Shown here one piece after another: positions 1 to 6,923 of a stretch of DNA of 7,830 bases (its first letter is position 1; the number at the start of each line of letters is the position of its first letter). The notes under the pieces are model-generated. The model was not told where the DNA came from, made no database searches, and saw only the letters and a program-made list of their open reading frames with translations. A program made the position numbers and the translations under genes. This DNA comes from Phycisphaerae bacterium (GTDB taxonomy: Bacteria; Planctomycetota; Phycisphaerae; Phycisphaerales; SM1A02). The stretch spans positions 4,089 to 11,918 of the forward strand of contig PBEX01000023.1 of the NCBI GenBank assembly GCA_002718515.1. The letters run 5' to 3'.

Positions 1-914
1 CCCATTGGGTAACCAGCAGCATATCCAACGGGCACAATCCCGATGAGTGAGTCGCGCTTAGCAATCCATCTTCCTGAGTACCCTACTGCTTCGCCTTTTT
101 TAACTGTACGAACATGTGCAAGTGACGTACGCCAATGCACCACGGGCTTAAAGCCCTCCAAAAGTTCAACACCATTAGGAACTGTTCCAGTCCACGCAAG
201 CCCGACACGCACCATGTTTAAGTGAGTTGCTTTCCAATTGACCATTGCAGCGGTGTTTGCTTCATGAATCAAACAATCGTTGGGCAAGTACGATTTATTG
301 TCACTGATGACACTCGCGAACAAATCATGTTGTTCTTTTGTTTTAACCTCATCATGAACAGCAGATGCAAAGTGCGTCATCACGCCTTTTAGTTCAAGTC
401 TCGGATGGTTGTGAATGTCTTCTAAAATCGAACTCGTATCCATGAGTTCACAACCACCTCGACGAAGGCCGGTATCAATCTTAAGGTGCACTGGGATCTT
501 GAATCCAAATCTGTTTGCACACATCGCAAGGGCTTCGACATGCTCCCTGCTGTGAACGGTGAGATGTACCGTTCCCGAGGAAAGCCCCCGATAGACTGGA
601 TGAAAACGATCTATCGAATACACTGGCGCAAGCACCAATACTGTTGTTGTAATGCCTTTTGCAAGGAGTTCTCCCGCTTCATCTGGGCTATAGACAGCAA
701 GCAGATCCGCATGCTGACTTAAACGAGAAGCAACTCTAGCAGCACCGAGTCCATAGCCATCCGCCTTGACTACAGCACAAAAGCCACACTCTGGTCCAAT
801 GTGATTCCGTATTACGGTACAATTCTGTTCTATTGCATGTAAATCAACATGTAGTTGGCATTGTTGTAATGTTTGTTCTGTTTGCATCCGTGCAACGCTG
901 TGTGAATGAGTCAT
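1..914 (-). CDS. alr: Alanine racemase, 3'-truncated by window edge
   Basis: PLP-dependent racemase interconverting L- and D-alanine in the cytoplasm, supplying D-Ala for peptidoglycan. I translated the minus strand: 304 codons are open from ATG 914 to the left edge. Seen against the Geobacillus enzyme from memory: PLP lysine K50 in VVKADGYGLG, the carbamylated-lysine position K145 and R152 in HLKIDTGLRRGG, H181 in THF, H217 in IHEAN, the phosphate-side R236 in NMVRVGLA, and the catalytic tyrosine Y279 in GEAVGYSGRW. The fold-type III TIM barrel is complete and the C-terminal beta domain has just begun; roughly 80 residues, including the second substrate tyrosine, lie outside the window. The motif normally written VGYADGYPR reads VGYAAGYPM here (296-304). 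An AAGGA lies 3 nt before the ATG, rather close; M10 (position 887) is a possible alternative start. The gene diverges from the helicase. Family assignment is firm. Confidence 0.93.
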   Translation of the reverse strand, partial: MTHSHSVARMQTEQTLQQCQLHVDLHAIEQNCTVIRNHIGPECGFCAVVKADGYGLGAARVASRLSQHADLLAVYSPDEAGELLAKGITTTVLVLAPVYSIDRFHPVYRGLSSGTVHLTVHSREHVEALAMCANRFGFKIPVHLKIDTGLRRGGCELMDTSSILEDIHNHPRLELKGVMTHFASAVHDEVKTKEQHDLFASVISDNKSYLPNDCLIHEANTAAMVNWKATHLNMVRVGLAWTGTVPNGVELLEGFKPVVHWRTSLAHVRTVKKGEAVGYSGRWIAKRDSLIGIVPVGYAAGYPM

Positions 915-973
915 TCGTCCTTATTGATACTATCGTCAGCAATCCAATCTTACCATGACCTCTCAGGACACTT
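915..973. promoter_or_regulatory. Divergent intergenic region alr / helicase
   Basis: This 59-bp gap must carry the start signals of both divergent genes unless their promoters lie inside the coding regions. It contains AGGA at 965-968, 5 nt before the helicase ATG, and on the minus strand AAGGA (918-922) before alr. TTGATA at 924-929 could be a plus-strand -35, but the -10 that would follow (about 948-953) is poor. A minus-strand TAGTAT near 928-933 has only a weak -35. I cannot place either promoter with confidence. Confidence 0.35.
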
Positions 974-2338
974 ATGAACGCAAAGAACGTAGATTTAGAA
1001 ATTTTTGATACCGAGGTGACATTCGAATCCCTTGGATTGAATGAGAAAATTCTTAAGGGTGTCGATGCAGCAGGATTCAATCACCCTACCGTGATTCAAT
1101 CAACGCTCATTCCTCAATCACTTGATGGTCACGACATCTTAGGACAATCAAGAACTGGATCGGGCAAAACTGCAGCTTTTGGCTTGCCCGCTCTACATCT
1201 TATTGAAGAGGAAGATTCCTACGGCGGGCTAATCCTCGTTCCAACTCGGGAACTTGCGATTCAAGTAGCAAAAGAAATGGAATCACTTGGCAAGTTCACG
1301 AATCTGACTGTCGTCCCTATTTATGGTGGGCAAAAGATTGGAACACAAATCACGAAACTTGAAAAGCGACCGCAAATCATTGTTGGAACGCCTGGCCGCG
1401 TCATGGATTTGCACCAGCGTGGGCACCTGCCATACAACAACATCAAACTCGCGATTCTCGATGAAGTTGACCGCATGCTCGACATTGGTTTTAGGGAAGA
1501 TATTCGTAAAATCTTAGGGCACCTCAAACAAAAACATCAAACAATCTTTGTTTCAGCAACGATATCTGACGAGATAAAACGGCTTGCGAAAAAGTACATG
1601 AACAATCCGAAGAGCATCGATGTCACAGAGTCTTCTGGAAGTTTGACCGTTGCACAAGTTTCACAGGAGTACGTCACAGTCCAGCCGTGGGATAAACAAA
1701 AGTTGCTTTACCATGTGCTTTCAACTGATGAACCACACATGACGCTCATCTTTTGCAAAACCAAAGCGACGGTTGACAAACTTGCAAAGTTCTTGACAAG
1801 CAAGAATGTCGAAACTGCTGCTATTCATGGTGATATGCAACAGTCAAAACGAAACAAAGTGATGACTGCACTCCGTAAAGGCAACTTACAGACGCTCATT
1901 GCTTCAGATCTTGCTGCACGAGGCATCGATGTTGATGGCGTCACGCATGTCATCAATTACGATGTGCCCGAAGACCCAGAAATCTATGTTCACCGAATTG
2001 GGCGAACGGCTCGTGCAGGCAGGGGTGGCGAAGCGCTAATGTTTGTAACACCTGAGCAAGGACACATGTTGACAAACATCGAAGCATTAACGAATGTCGA
2101 GATTGTTGAAAAACAATACGCAAAATTCAAACCAAGCCCTGAACCGAAGAAAATCAGAGCTCAGAAAAAAGCTGAAGAAGAGCGAATCGAGGAAGCACGA
2201 AAAGCAAAAAGTCGTTCCAAACTTGATGTTCCTTCAACGCAAGAGGGAAAAGACAAAGGAAGTTTCCCTGGCGGTGTTGTGCCAACGGGTCTGCCGAACA
2301 AACGGATGGGTGGTCGCATCAGACCAAGAAAACGATGA
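974..2338 (+). CDS. DEAD-box ATP-dependent RNA helicase (DEVD variant)
   Basis: Superfamily 2 RNA helicase that unwinds short RNA duplexes or remodels RNA-protein complexes using ATP, in the cytoplasm. Motifs in order over 454 aa: Q motif with F17 and GFNHPTVIQ (34-42); Walker A SRTGSGKT (59-66); Ia PTRELA (90-95); GG (118-119); Ib TPGR (139-142); motif II DEVD (163-166) where most relatives have DEAD; SAT (194-196); IV LIFCKTK (258-264); V SDLAARGID (311-319); VI HRIGRTARAG (340-349). Both RecA domains are complete. After about residue 385 comes a charged Lys/Arg/Glu tail ending in GGRIRPRKR, of the kind that adds non-specific RNA binding. The start has AGGA 5 nt upstream; a nearby ATG at 955 is out of frame. 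The stop overlaps the psuG start. It resembles the RhlE/CsdA group, but I cannot name a subfamily, so no symbol is given. Confidence 0.95.
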   Translation: MNAKNVDLEIFDTEVTFESLGLNEKILKGVDAAGFNHPTVIQSTLIPQSLDGHDILGQSRTGSGKTAAFGLPALHLIEEEDSYGGLILVPTRELAIQVAKEMESLGKFTNLTVVPIYGGQKIGTQITKLEKRPQIIVGTPGRVMDLHQRGHLPYNNIKLAILDEVDRMLDIGFREDIRKILGHLKQKHQTIFVSATISDEIKRLAKKYMNNPKSIDVTESSGSLTVAQVSQEYVTVQPWDKQKLLYHVLSTDEPHMTLIFCKTKATVDKLAKFLTSKNVETAAIHGDMQQSKRNKVMTALRKGNLQTLIASDLAARGIDVDGVTHVINYDVPEDPEIYVHRIGRTARAGRGGEALMFVTPEQGHMLTNIEALTNVEIVEKQYAKFKPSPEPKKIRAQKKAEEERIEEARKAKSRSKLDVPSTQEGKDKGSFPGGVVPTGLPNKRMGGRIRPRKR

Positions 2339-3303
2339 GCGTACGAGTTTCAAGCGAAGTGCTTGATGCGCTTTCAAGTCAACAACCTGTCGTTGCAATC
2401 GAAACGGCTGTGTTGACAGCAGGTTTACCGAAGGAGATCTGGAATGCTGAATATGGAAACCCACCGATTCATTTTGAGAGTGGCGAACCTGTTCATCTAG
2501 GCCTTGCTAAAGAGATGACAAAAACTGTTCGCGGTGGCGGCGCGGTGCCCGCTTGGATTTGCGTACTCAATGGGGAACTTGTTATTGGCGCTACTTTTGA
2601 AGAGTTGGTAGAACTGACATGTTCTAAAGTAAATACAAAGTGCTCTCTTTCAAACATCGCAATCGAGATGCAGTCAAAGCAGAACGCGGGCACAACCGTT
2701 GCAACAACATTACTTGGTTGTAAGCAGCCATCACTTCCAAATCCAATTCGCGTTTTTGCAACAGGTGGCATTGGTGGAGTCCATAACAATTGGAATAAAG
2801 AACTGGATGTATCAGCAGATATCACTGCCCTCGCAACAACTCCAACTTGTGTTGTTTCAAGTGGAGCAAAATCGATCTTAGACATTCCTGCAACACTGCA
2901 AATGCTCGAAACAAGCGGTATTCCAGTATTGGGATTAAGCACAAACATCTTCCCTACCTTTATCGAAAGGTCGCTGGACAATGGGTTTCCAATCACGGAA
3001 TGCAAAAGTGTCCAAGAAATTGCATCAATTGCAAAGATGCACTGGGAAGGTCTTAATCAAAACTCTGGAGTCCTCGCGACCGTCCCCCTCGACAATTCAG
3101 TCGCACTTCCGCCGAACACGCTGAACGACATCATGCTACGAGGCGAACAAGCATTTGCTCAATCTGGCTGTGATAAAACCATGCGGACGCCATACTTGCT
3201 TGACTTTTTAGTTAAAGAAACGCGAGGACAATCGCTCATAGCCAATATCGAATTACTCACCCAAAATGCCCGCATCGCAAGTGAGATTGCTTGTGCGTTG
3301 TGA
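2335..3303 (+). CDS. psuG: Pseudouridine-5'-phosphate glycosidase
   Basis: Breaks the C-C glycosidic bond of pseudouridine 5'-phosphate to give uracil and ribose 5-phosphate, the second step of pseudouridine salvage. The 322-aa product matches the family (E. coli PsuG about 312 aa): VVAIETAV with catalytic Glu E23, GAVPAWICVLNGEL (69-82), TTVATTLL, FATGGIGGVH (141-150), metal-site Asp D162 in DVSADI, Schiff-base lysine K179 in SGAKSILD, and the C-terminal TPYLL and SLIANIELL blocks. Compared with the remembered E. coli sequence there are roughly 20 extra residues near 37-56, between the ETAV motif and GAVPA. The ATG overlaps the helicase stop as ATGA with no clear ribosome-binding site, so translation is probably coupled. 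No pseudouridine kinase (psuK) or transporter is adjacent, unlike the enterobacterial locus. Confidence 0.93.
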   Translation: MSVRVSSEVLDALSSQQPVVAIETAVLTAGLPKEIWNAEYGNPPIHFESGEPVHLGLAKEMTKTVRGGGAVPAWICVLNGELVIGATFEELVELTCSKVNTKCSLSNIAIEMQSKQNAGTTVATTLLGCKQPSLPNPIRVFATGGIGGVHNNWNKELDVSADITALATTPTCVVSSGAKSILDIPATLQMLETSGIPVLGLSTNIFPTFIERSLDNGFPITECKSVQEIASIAKMHWEGLNQNSGVLATVPLDNSVALPPNTLNDIMLRGEQAFAQSGCDKTMRTPYLLDFLVKETRGQSLIANIELLTQNARIASEIACAL

Positions 3304-3326
3304 GCATTATCAACCCTTGATATAAT
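3298..3326 (+). promoter_or_regulatory. Promoter of rho (-35 TTGTGA, -10 TATAAT)
   Basis: TTGTGA at 3298-3303 and a perfect TATAAT at 3321-3326 are separated by 17 bp, a near-consensus housekeeping sigma-factor promoter. The -35 overlaps the end of psuG. Predicted transcription start is near 3333, leaving a leader of about 46 nt before rho. An uninterrupted operon from the helicase into rho is also possible, since no terminator is visible between psuG and rho. Confidence 0.65.
3308..3322. promoter_or_regulatory. Palindrome in rho promoter spacer, possible operator
   Basis: TATCAA-CCC-TTGATA is a perfect inverted repeat with 6-bp arms and a 3-bp centre. It fills the downstream part of the spacer and enters the -10 hexamer, where a bound repressor would block RNA polymerase. 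It is short, AT-rich and has no recognised regulator, so an operator role is inference and chance is possible. Confidence 0.3.
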
Positions 3327-3378
3327 TTACACACGCGGGGAATGACTACATTGAAACATTAGGGTTACGACTCAAGCA

Positions 3379-4524
3379 ATGTCTAATCAAATTCAATCAG
3401 AAACGTGCATTGGTGTTCTTGAATGGGAAACACCACATGAGGGTCGACTGCGCAAGTGGAAAAATGGCCCAGTTAAATCTGAAAATGATCCCTTTGTACC
3501 GATCAAACTGAAAGATGAGTATGCACTTCGTGCAGGCCAACTGTTGACAACAGAAGTTATTCAAAAGAAATCAAAAAACAAGAAAAAGGGGAAGCCGAGG
3601 AATGTGCGACCCGTTGTCTCGTCAGTTACTGCAATCGAAGGCATCGACCCCTCTGAGTACGCCTCGCACAAGCCGTTTGATGAGATGACTGTAATCGACC
3701 CCGCTCCACGGATGACACTGGAGCATAAGGGCTGCCCTCCTGCTTGCCGTCTCATTGATTTGTTCTCCCCTATTGGTTTTGGAACTCGCGGGCTCATTGT
3801 CGCGCCGCCAAAAGCAGGCAAAACGGTTTTACTCCAAAACATTGCGCAAGGAATTCATCACAATCATCCCGATGTTGAAGTCGTTGCGTTACTCATCGAT
3901 GAACGCCCTGAGGAAGTCACTGAGTTTAAGCGCGCTGTTCCTGCTGAAGTCCTTGCTTCTTCAAATGACCAAAATGTTGATGAGCACATTGAACTTGGCA
4001 TCATGGCAATTGAACGGGCGAAACGAAAACTAGAGGCAGGCAAAGATGTTGTCGTCTTGCTAGATTCATTAACAAGGCTCGGCAGAGCATTCAATAACTC
4101 AAAAAAATTCGCAAGTAGTGGACGAACAATGTCTGGTGGTCTTGATTCAAAAGCACTTGAAGTTCCTAAACAACTGTTTGGTGCGGCTAGAAACATTGAA
4201 GGCGAGGGTTCACTAACCATCATTGCAAGTTGCCTTGTAGATACCGGCTCTCGGGCAGACCAAATTATCTTTGAAGAATTCAAAGGTACGGGCAATATGG
4301 AACTCATTCTTGACCGCTCGATTTCAGAACAACGACTCTTCCCAGCGATCAATCTAGCAGCATCTGGAACTCGCAAAGAAGATTTACTTATGGATGCTCA
4401 TGAATGCAAAACTGTCATTGCACTCAGAAGACGTCTCATTAACATGAAACCATCTATTCAGATTCAGCAACTGCTTGCCGCACTTGAACGATTTGAAACT
4501 AACGAACAGCTCGTAAGCGGCTAA
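3379..4524 (+). CDS. rho: Transcription termination factor Rho
   Basis: Hexameric RNA-dependent ATPase that terminates transcription of untranslated RNA. The 381-aa product has a clear Rho ATPase core: P-loop APPKAGKT (142-149), LIDERPEEVT (172-181) with the expected catalytic Glu E175, Walker B VVVLLDSLTRLGRA with D229, the Q-loop segment MSGGLDSKAL (251-260), FGAARN, the R-loop region EEFKGTGNMEL (299-309), and SGTRKEDLL (329-337) with the arginine finger R332. It is shorter than E. coli Rho (419 aa) because the N-terminal helical Rho_N domain is absent. The cold-shock-like primary RNA-binding domain is diverged: where E. coli has GFGFLR this has HEGRLR (20-25). A lysine-rich stretch (63-72) lies between this domain and the core. 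An in-frame TGA at 3352 excludes earlier ATGs; no good Shine-Dalgarno precedes the ATG. Its stop overlaps the next gene by one base. Confidence 0.95.
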   Translation: MSNQIQSETCIGVLEWETPHEGRLRKWKNGPVKSENDPFVPIKLKDEYALRAGQLLTTEVIQKKSKNKKKGKPRNVRPVVSSVTAIEGIDPSEYASHKPFDEMTVIDPAPRMTLEHKGCPPACRLIDLFSPIGFGTRGLIVAPPKAGKTVLLQNIAQGIHHNHPDVEVVALLIDERPEEVTEFKRAVPAEVLASSNDQNVDEHIELGIMAIERAKRKLEAGKDVVVLLDSLTRLGRAFNNSKKFASSGRTMSGGLDSKALEVPKQLFGAARNIEGEGSLTIIASCLVDTGSRADQIIFEEFKGTGNMELILDRSISEQRLFPAINLAASGTRKEDLLMDAHECKTVIALRRRLINMKPSIQIQQLLAALERFETNEQLVSG

Positions 4525-5957
4525 TGGCGAAACAAATCGACCAACGACTTGTTCAAGCGATGCAAGCACTTGCTGCTGGCAAAGCCCTAGATGCTTCTTT
4601 GCTTTGCGAGGCAGTACTTAGTGAAAAACGAGGAAACGATTTAGCACTCGCACTCCGCGCTCAAGCACTCAATGCGCTTGGGCATTATGACGAGGCGATG
4701 CAATCAATTAATCAAGCGATTGCGAAGAATAAGAAGCGTGCTGATTATCATGGTTTACAAGCAGACATGCTCACAACACAGGGACACTTTCGCAAAGCGA
4801 TTGCTGCGTATGATAAAGCACTTAAGATAAATCCAACCCATCATGGAGTCATCGCAGGGAAGGCAAACACCTGGCTTAGATTAAACGAGCCAAAGAAAGC
4901 GCATCAACTTCTACAGCCAATCATGAATGCTAACAATGCTGATGTGACTATCTTGATTGCTTTTGCAAAAACGCTTATGGCAATGGATGACTCCTTTGAG
5001 GCCGCTCAATGTTTACTGGATCGACTCCCTGCAACAAATGAACCCAATGAAACGAGGCGTACGATGTACTTTACGCTTGGAAAAGCAATGGAACAGGCGG
5101 GCGAGTATCAGAGTGCATTTGAAGCGTACACAGAAGGCAATGCACTCTCTCCATCTGGGTTTGATATTGAAGAAACTTATGAAACTCACGACCAGCTCAA
5201 AGCACTTTTTCCTGCAGGGAAACTCGATTCACTTCCAACCTCCGGCATTGATGCATCTAACCGCGTTTTTATTGTTGGCATGCTTCGCTCTGGTTCAACA
5301 CTTACTGAGCAAATTATTGACGCGCACCCTGGGGCTTATGGCATTGGTGAATCTGAAGTTTTGCCTAAACTTATAAACGCTGAATTGAGCGATCAGCAGA
5401 TCGAAGCATGGAGAGATGTTTCATCAGATCAGTTAACAAAGATTGCAACGCAATATCTCAATGAAACGCAGGAAGGGAATGAACAGAAAGTCGTCGTTGA
5501 TAAACAACTCGGCAATTTCCAATTCGTAGGGATGATTCACCAGTTATTCCCAAACGCAAAAGTGATTCACTGCACGAGAAACCCAATGTCAATGGGACTA
5601 TCTTGCTTTGCTCAGAAACTGCCACCCTACTCAAACCCATGGGCAAGTTCACTTGAAGCGATTGGACAGTTTTATTCCGCTTACGCATCGCTAATGGCGC
5701 ATTGGAACCATTGTTTTGATGACATTCTAGAAGTGCCATACGAGGCGCTAGTTCAAAACCAAGAACAATGGACAAGGGACATTCTCGACTATTGTGGACT
5801 GCCCTTTGATGATCAGTGTCTTCGATTTTGGGAAAGCGGTAGAACTGTGCTGACGCTCAGCCAAGACCAAGTGAGCAAACCGATGTATGTAGACGCAATT
5901 CAACGGCACGAGCGATTTGGCTCGCTACTAGAGCCGCTTCGTCAACAACTCCCTTAA
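4524..5957 (+). CDS. TPR-repeat sulfotransferase
   Basis: Two-part protein of 477 aa. The N-terminal half carries tetratricopeptide repeats, seen at about 43-70, 75-105, 109-138 and 180-211 with the usual A..LG.Y..A...Y..AL..NP pattern, giving a protein-binding scaffold. The C-terminal half is a PAPS-dependent sulfotransferase of the Sulfotransfer_3 / tyrosylprotein-sulfotransferase-like type. It has the 5'-phosphosulfate loop VGMLRSGSTLTEQII (251-265), GESEVLPKL (275-283), VDKQLGNFQFVG (325-336), FPNAKVIHCTRNP (342-354) and the 3'-phosphate-binding Arg/Ser pair R352 and S360. Usual relatives have CRRDP; here it is CTRNP. No signal peptide or membrane segment is visible, so it appears cytoplasmic. 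The acceptor (protein, glycan or small molecule) cannot be told from sequence. Its ATG overlaps the rho TAA (TAATG) and lacks a clear ribosome-binding site, implying translational coupling with rho. Confidence 0.9.
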   Translation: MAKQIDQRLVQAMQALAAGKALDASLLCEAVLSEKRGNDLALALRAQALNALGHYDEAMQSINQAIAKNKKRADYHGLQADMLTTQGHFRKAIAAYDKALKINPTHHGVIAGKANTWLRLNEPKKAHQLLQPIMNANNADVTILIAFAKTLMAMDDSFEAAQCLLDRLPATNEPNETRRTMYFTLGKAMEQAGEYQSAFEAYTEGNALSPSGFDIEETYETHDQLKALFPAGKLDSLPTSGIDASNRVFIVGMLRSGSTLTEQIIDAHPGAYGIGESEVLPKLINAELSDQQIEAWRDVSSDQLTKIATQYLNETQEGNEQKVVVDKQLGNFQFVGMIHQLFPNAKVIHCTRNPMSMGLSCFAQKLPPYSNPWASSLEAIGQFYSAYASLMAHWNHCFDDILEVPYEALVQNQEQWTRDILDYCGLPFDDQCLRFWESGRTVLTLSQDQVSKPMYVDAIQRHERFGSLLEPLRQQLP

Positions 5958-5961
5958 GGAA

Positions 5962-5989
5962 ACAGCCCCCCTCAAAAGAGGAGGGCTGT
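5962..5989. terminator. Hairpin between convergent genes, probable bidirectional terminator
   Basis: Stem acagcccccctc / gaggagggctgt with an AAAA loop: 7 bp, one C-A mismatch, then 4 bp. It begins 4 bp after the sulfotransferase stop and lies 37 bp beyond the stop of the minus-strand gene ending at 6027, so it could serve both. Neither strand has a real T tract (GTAAGG on plus, TTCCTTAAG on minus), so it may be a weak terminator or an RNA 3'-end stabiliser rather than a classical intrinsic terminator. Confidence 0.6.
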
Positions 5990-6026
5990 GTAAGGTACTC
6001 ATTTTCAGAGTAATGGGTTACAGAAA

Positions 6027-6689
6027 TTACTTTCTGCGACGTCTTGAAACAAGACCAGCAACACCTAAGAGTGCAAGAGCACCCGGTGCTGGAATCGCGT
6101 TCAAACCAACGCCATTGTACAATGAGCCGCCAACTGTGCCTTGGACACTGACGATTGCAGATGCAAAGTCATCTGCAACTACACCAGTACCGCCAACGAC
6201 AGTGAACTGACCAATGATAACTTGACCATCAACAGCTGCACCTTGTGCATCGTCTGGAGTGACAAACCATGAACCATTGTCTGTAGTCAAACCTCCGCCG
6301 CCTTCAAAGCCGCTAAAGTCGATACCAATGGTATTCAGATTATTACCAACATTGTTCATTGAACCAATGGTGACAAATGAGTCATCTGCAAGACTAGGGA
6401 ATACTGCAAGCAATGCTGGATTAACACCCAACGATGTTTCGTTACCAAACATGTTTTGGTAAAACGAACTCGTTGCTTCAATGTTAAGCACTGCGTCAGC
6501 GTTTCCATATACTGCGTCAATACGGTCTCCGTCTGATAAACCAGTGACAACGAGTTGATAGACATGACCTGCGCCATATGCTGAGTCGCCTTGTGAAACA
6601 AGAGCTACTGAAACATCAGCTGTTGCACCAGTCGCAAAGACGAGTGAACCCATTCCTGCTGCAAGAGCAAAAATACTTGTATTCTTCAT
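6027..6689 (-). CDS. Exported PEP-CTERM-like protein, paralogue A
   Basis: 220-aa protein of unknown function, predicted to be secreted or surface-anchored. Residues 1-24 form a signal peptide (MKNTS, a hydrophobic stretch, then a likely cut after ATA before DVSV). The C-terminus has IPAPGALALLGVAGL (199-213) followed by SRRRRK, the tripartite layout of a PEP-CTERM sorting signal: short motif, hydrophobic helix, basic tail. Whether an exosortase or related enzyme processes it is inferred. The body is rich in Gly, Asp and Asn with motifs RIDAVYGN (56-63), FYQN (76-79), VNPALLAVFPSLADDS (89-104), GIDF (122-125) and TDNGSWFVTPDD (136-147). The frame stays open upstream to an ATG at 6827, but I chose 6689 because it starts the signal peptide and has AAGGAG at 6700-6705, 10 nt away. 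It is closely similar to the next gene upstream on the same strand. Confidence 0.85.
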   Translation of the reverse strand: MKNTSIFALAAGMGSLVFATGATADVSVALVSQGDSAYGAGHVYQLVVTGLSDGDRIDAVYGNADAVLNIEATSSFYQNMFGNETSLGVNPALLAVFPSLADDSFVTIGSMNNVGNNLNTIGIDFSGFEGGGGLTTDNGSWFVTPDDAQGAAVDGQVIIGQFTVVGGTGVVADDFASAIVSVQGTVGGSLYNGVGLNAIPAPGALALLGVAGLVSRRRRK

Positions 6690-6705
6690 AAGAACACTTC
6701 TCCTT

Positions 6706-6734
6706 ACGTGATTCGATTCGTTCGAATCGTACGT
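6706..6734. repeat. Inverted repeat in the leader of paralogue A
   Basis: CGATTCG (6714-6720), TT, CGAATCG (6723-6729) form a perfect 7-bp stem, flanked by ACGT at 6706-6709 and 6731-6734 that can pair across a small asymmetric bulge. It sits directly upstream of the ribosome-binding site of the gene starting at 6689, touching it. It could be an RNA hairpin affecting translation or mRNA stability, or a protein-binding site; nothing similar stands before the second paralogue. Confidence 0.45.
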
Positions 6735-6798
6735 GAGAACTTTCATTCTCCAACTTCCCATCAGTCTCCATCTATGAAAACTGATTGCTTCCAAGAGC

Positions 6799-6827
6799 AA
6801 TGTAATTGAGAATCGAACTGCAGGCAA
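6799..6827 (-). promoter_or_regulatory. Candidate promoter of paralogue A
   Basis: On the minus strand TTGCCT (6822-6827) and TACATT (6799-6804) are 17 bp apart, preceded upstream by an AT-rich tract (about 6828-6860) that could act as an UP element. The start would be near 6792, giving a leader of about 100 nt that contains the inverted repeat at 6706-6734. Match to consensus is moderate. The rest of the gap between the two paralogues (6690-6923) shows no gene. Confidence 0.35.
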
Positions 6828-6923
6828 TAAAAAGGCGAAAAAAAACGAATAAAATCCCGCTTTTTTCTATTTTACCTATTGTTACATGAGCACTTACAGT
6901 CACTTCACTATGGATAAGAGCAT

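Noticed and set aside
486..722. Plus-strand open frame of 78 codons
   Set aside because: It lies antisense to alanine racemase, whose frame is open and motif-rich across the same bases.
2493..3005. Minus-strand open frame of 170 codons opposite psuG
   Set aside because: It is a shadow of psuG with no recognisable domain, and psuG is conserved throughout this stretch.
3864..4376. Minus-strand open frame of 170 codons opposite rho
   Set aside because: It lies wholly opposite the conserved Rho ATPase core and its Ser/Arg-rich product resembles nothing known.
4957..5376. Plus-strand open frame of 139 codons inside the sulfotransferase
   Set aside because: It is an alternative frame across the TPR and PAPS-loop coding region; the annotated frame has the conserved motifs.
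6690..6827. 46-residue N-terminal extension of paralogue A
   Set aside because: The extension has no homology to paralogue B, precedes a normal signal peptide, and overlaps the candidate promoter; the ATG at 6689 has a good ribosome-binding site.
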